The notes under the pieces: generated by a model
What the model saw: the letters and a program-made list of their open reading frames with translations, nothing else
What the model was told of the DNA's origin: nothing
Databases searched by the model: none
Shown here: in pieces, positions 62,073-64,000 of the stretch
How positions within the stretch are numbered: the first letter of the stretch is position 1
How the letters are laid out: every line of letters starts with the position of its first letter
Translations under genes and position numbers: made by a program
Assembly (NCBI GenBank): GCA_030446465.1
Contig: JAUJNI010000001.1
Coordinates: 665,373 to 729,372, forward strand
Length of the DNA: 64,000 bases
Direction: 5' to 3'
Source of the DNA: Actinomycetota bacterium
Lineage (GTDB): Bacteria; Actinomycetota; CADDZG01; WHSQ01

Positions 62073-63905
62073 TTGACCTTGCCTCGAGAGAGCCGACCCA
62101 CCGCGATTGCGGACTACGCGTTCCTGTCCGATTCCAACGGTTCCGCGCTTGTCTCGAAGGAAGGGTCGATCGATTGGTACTGCGTGCCGCGCTTCGACTC
62201 TCCCGCGGTGTTCTGCAGACTCCTCGGCGCCGATGCAGGCCACTGGTCACTCGGTCCCGCAGGACCTTCCCGCCAGGTACGAAGCTATGTCGGCGACAGT
62301 CTCGTGCTGCGTACCGAGCACGAGACCCAAGAGGGTAAGGCGGCGGTGACCGAGGGGATGGTGTTCGCTCCCGGCTCCCGGGTGCACGACATTGGTCACA
62401 ACGTTCCCCATGTCCTGGCGCGCCGGATCGAGGGCCTGCAGGGGATGGTCCGCTTCGTGATGGAACTTGCCCCTCGCTTCGAGTACGGCCTGACCCATCC
62501 CTACCTGAAGGCAACCGACGCTGGAGTGATCGCCCGCGCCGGTCCCGCAGCTCTTCATCTTGGGGCTTCTGTGCCACTTGAATGCCGAGACGGCTCAGCG
62601 TTTGCCGACTTCACGGTGGGGGCGGGTGAATCGGTCTCCTTCAGCCTCACCTACGCGCCCTCTTTCGGTAAGAGCGACCCGAGCGTTATGGACGCTGAGG
62701 AGGCCCTGAAGGACACGATTGAAGGATGGGAATCGTGGATGGGATCCCATGCGGGTTACCAGGGCGTCCGTGTTGAACAGGTGCGCCGCAGCGCGCTCGT
62801 GTTGCAAGGCCTCACCTATCAGCCGACGGGTCCGATCGTGGCTGCTGCCACCACCTCACTCCCAGAAAAGATCGGCGCGAGCGACAACTTCGACTACCGG
62901 TTTGCCTGGCTCCGCGACGCGAGCTTGATGCTGCGTGCTCAGTGGGTGGCGACCTGCCCGGACGAGCCCAGCCGGTTCTTCCAGTGGATCGCTCGGTCGT
63001 TGGGCGATTTCGGGCGAGAGCGGGTCCAAATCATGTATGGAGTTGCCGGCGAACGCGACCTCACCGAGCACGAGCTCGACCACCTCGAGGGCTTCCGAGA
63101 CAGCCGTCCGGTGAGGGTCGGCAATGCTGCCTGGAAACAAAAGCAACTTGATGTCCTGGGGGAGATCCTGGACGGAGCGCTTCTCTTGAAGGATCAGCTC
63201 GGTGACTTCGACGAGGAGATCCGCCGTCTCCTGATCGCCCTCGCCGATCGGGCCGCCGAGTCGTGGCCCGGGCCCGACGCCGGCATGTGGGAGGCGCGCG
63301 ATGAGGAGCGCGACTACGTCGCTTCCAAGGTGATGTGCTGGGTTGCGCTCGACCGTGCAGTGAAGCTTGCACCCGACCTCGACGACGATGCGAAGGCCGA
63401 TCGTTGGAGAGCCGCCCGTGACGACGTGAGAGAGACGATTCTGAAGCGGGGCTGGAACGACCAGTTGGGGACCTTCGTCGGGGCGTTCGGGTCGGAGGAC
63501 CTCGACGCGGCGGTCTTGCTGATGCCCTTGGTCGACTTCTTACCTGCCACCGATGAGCGGATGCGGTCGACCGTGGAAGTCATCGAACGAGAGCTGGCCG
63601 ACGGGGGGCTGGTTCGCCGCTGGTCGAGCGACGAGAGTGGATTTGTGATCTGCAGCTACTGGCTCGTCGAGTGCCTTGCCCTCGCCGGTGACCTCGATAA
63701 AGCGTTCGAGTTGTTCGATAGAGCCACGTCCTATGCGAACGACATTGGTCTTTTTTCCGAGGAGGTTGATGTCCACAGCGGCGAGCTGCTCGGCAACTTT
63801 CCTCAGGCCTTTTCTCACATCGGGTTGATCAATGCCGCGTGGCGGCTCACCGAGCTAACCCAAAGCGAGACCTCGCGAATCGACAACGACCGAAAGGAGA
63901 GCTGA
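62073..63905 (+). CDS. Glycoside hydrolase family 15 protein (glucoamylase/trehalase-like)
   Basis: 610 residues from a TTG at 62073 (TTG at 62079 and codons back to 61965 are alternatives). The start region I-A-D-Y-A-F-L-S-D-S-N-G-S-A-L-V and G-S-I-D-W-Y-C-V-P-R-F-D-S-P is typical of bacterial GH15 two-domain proteins. An N-terminal beta-sandwich (to about 230) precedes an (alpha/alpha)6 barrel with F-D-Y-R-F-A-W-L-R-D-A near 275, W-E-A-R-D-E near 410 and a late L-F-S-E-E-V-D segment near 562. Likely trehalase or glucoamylase; specificity is not readable by eye. Confidence 0.88.
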   Translation: MTLPRESRPTAIADYAFLSDSNGSALVSKEGSIDWYCVPRFDSPAVFCRLLGADAGHWSLGPAGPSRQVRSYVGDSLVLRTEHETQEGKAAVTEGMVFAPGSRVHDIGHNVPHVLARRIEGLQGMVRFVMELAPRFEYGLTHPYLKATDAGVIARAGPAALHLGASVPLECRDGSAFADFTVGAGESVSFSLTYAPSFGKSDPSVMDAEEALKDTIEGWESWMGSHAGYQGVRVEQVRRSALVLQGLTYQPTGPIVAAATTSLPEKIGASDNFDYRFAWLRDASLMLRAQWVATCPDEPSRFFQWIARSLGDFGRERVQIMYGVAGERDLTEHELDHLEGFRDSRPVRVGNAAWKQKQLDVLGEILDGALLLKDQLGDFDEEIRRLLIALADRAAESWPGPDAGMWEARDEERDYVASKVMCWVALDRAVKLAPDLDDDAKADRWRAARDDVRETILKRGWNDQLGTFVGAFGSEDLDAAVLLMPLVDFLPATDERMRSTVEVIERELADGGLVRRWSSDESGFVICSYWLVECLALAGDLDKAFELFDRATSYANDIGLFSEEVDVHSGELLGNFPQAFSHIGLINAAWRLTELTQSETSRIDNDRKES

Positions 63906-63906
63906 G

Positions 63907-64000
63907 ATGGCAGGACGACTGCAGGACAAAGTTGCGCTAATCACCGGTTCCGACTCGGGCATCGGTCAGGCGACCGCTATCGAATTTGCCAAGGAGGGCG
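63907..64000 (+). CDS. Short-chain dehydrogenase/reductase, N-terminal part (runs off window end)
   Basis: The first 31 residues are present: L-Q-D-K-V-A-L-I-T-G-S-D-S-G-I-G-Q-A-T-A, containing the T-G-x3-G-I-G nucleotide-binding motif of classical SDR enzymes. It starts one base after the GH15 stop, with AAAGGAGAG just upstream. Substrate unknown. Confidence 0.88.
   Translation, partial: MAGRLQDKVALITGSDSGIGQATAIEFAKEG

Overview
This is a GC-rich chromosome segment, most likely from a deep-branching, probably uncultivated Actinomycetota. The order hrcA-dnaJ-rsmE-(mtaB)-HIT-phoH-ybeY-CNNM-era-recO-uppS, followed by glyS-ppdK-dgt-dnaG-sigA, is the actinobacterial core order as I know it. Frequent GTG/TTG starts, ATGA/GTGA overlaps, a DUF222/HNH nuclease, dimeric-type GlyRS and pyruvate phosphate dikinase fit the same picture. 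Genus and species cannot be named from the sequence.

Layout. 1-1.3 kb: an anti-sigma/ECF sigma pair on the minus strand. 1.4-12.5 kb: a plus-strand core operon opened by a perfect CIRCE operator (heat shock, rRNA and tRNA modification, ribosome maturation, DNA repair, cell-wall lipid). A 754-bp insertion flanked by 25-bp direct repeats interrupts it just before recO. 12.5-16.9 kb: a minus-strand membrane set (MscS channel, BNR-repeat protein, two tandem CNNM/CBS proteins). 17.0-25.2 kb: glyS, ppdK, dgt, dnaG and sigA, ending at tRNA-Asn.

25.6-40 kb is an accessory island between tRNA-Asn and a broken tRNA 3' end. It holds a decayed IS481-like element beside tRNA-Asn, an IS110 element with a candidate bridge RNA region, and a three-gene unit (secreted small protein, CHAT protease, serine alpha/beta hydrolase). 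A Hen1-Pnkp RNA-repair operon follows, then tRNA-Ile2(CAT), another frameshifted IS481-like element, a tyrosine-integrase remnant, an unknown gene, and a second tRNA 3' fragment with a matching iteron array. IS481-like ends carrying about 23-bp iterons lie directly behind tRNA sequence at three places.

40-64 kb is mixed accessory metabolism: DUF222/HNH nuclease, a PLP transsulfuration-type enzyme with an ornithine-cyclodeaminase homologue, a 5'-3' exonuclease, enoyl-CoA hydratase plus acyl-CoA ligase, a divergent YceI/HxlR pair with an operator-like palindrome, a DMT exporter, an ABC-2 exporter, a Rieske oxygenase, a YbaK deacylase, a TetR regulator with a flavin/heme reductase, modABC with a membrane-anchored sulfite-oxidase-fold molybdoenzyme, a GH15 glycosidase and the start of an SDR gene.

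The best candidates for something little described are the CHAT-hydrolase-secreted protein unit next to the RNA-repair operon, and the iteron-bearing IS481-like elements parked behind tRNA genes.
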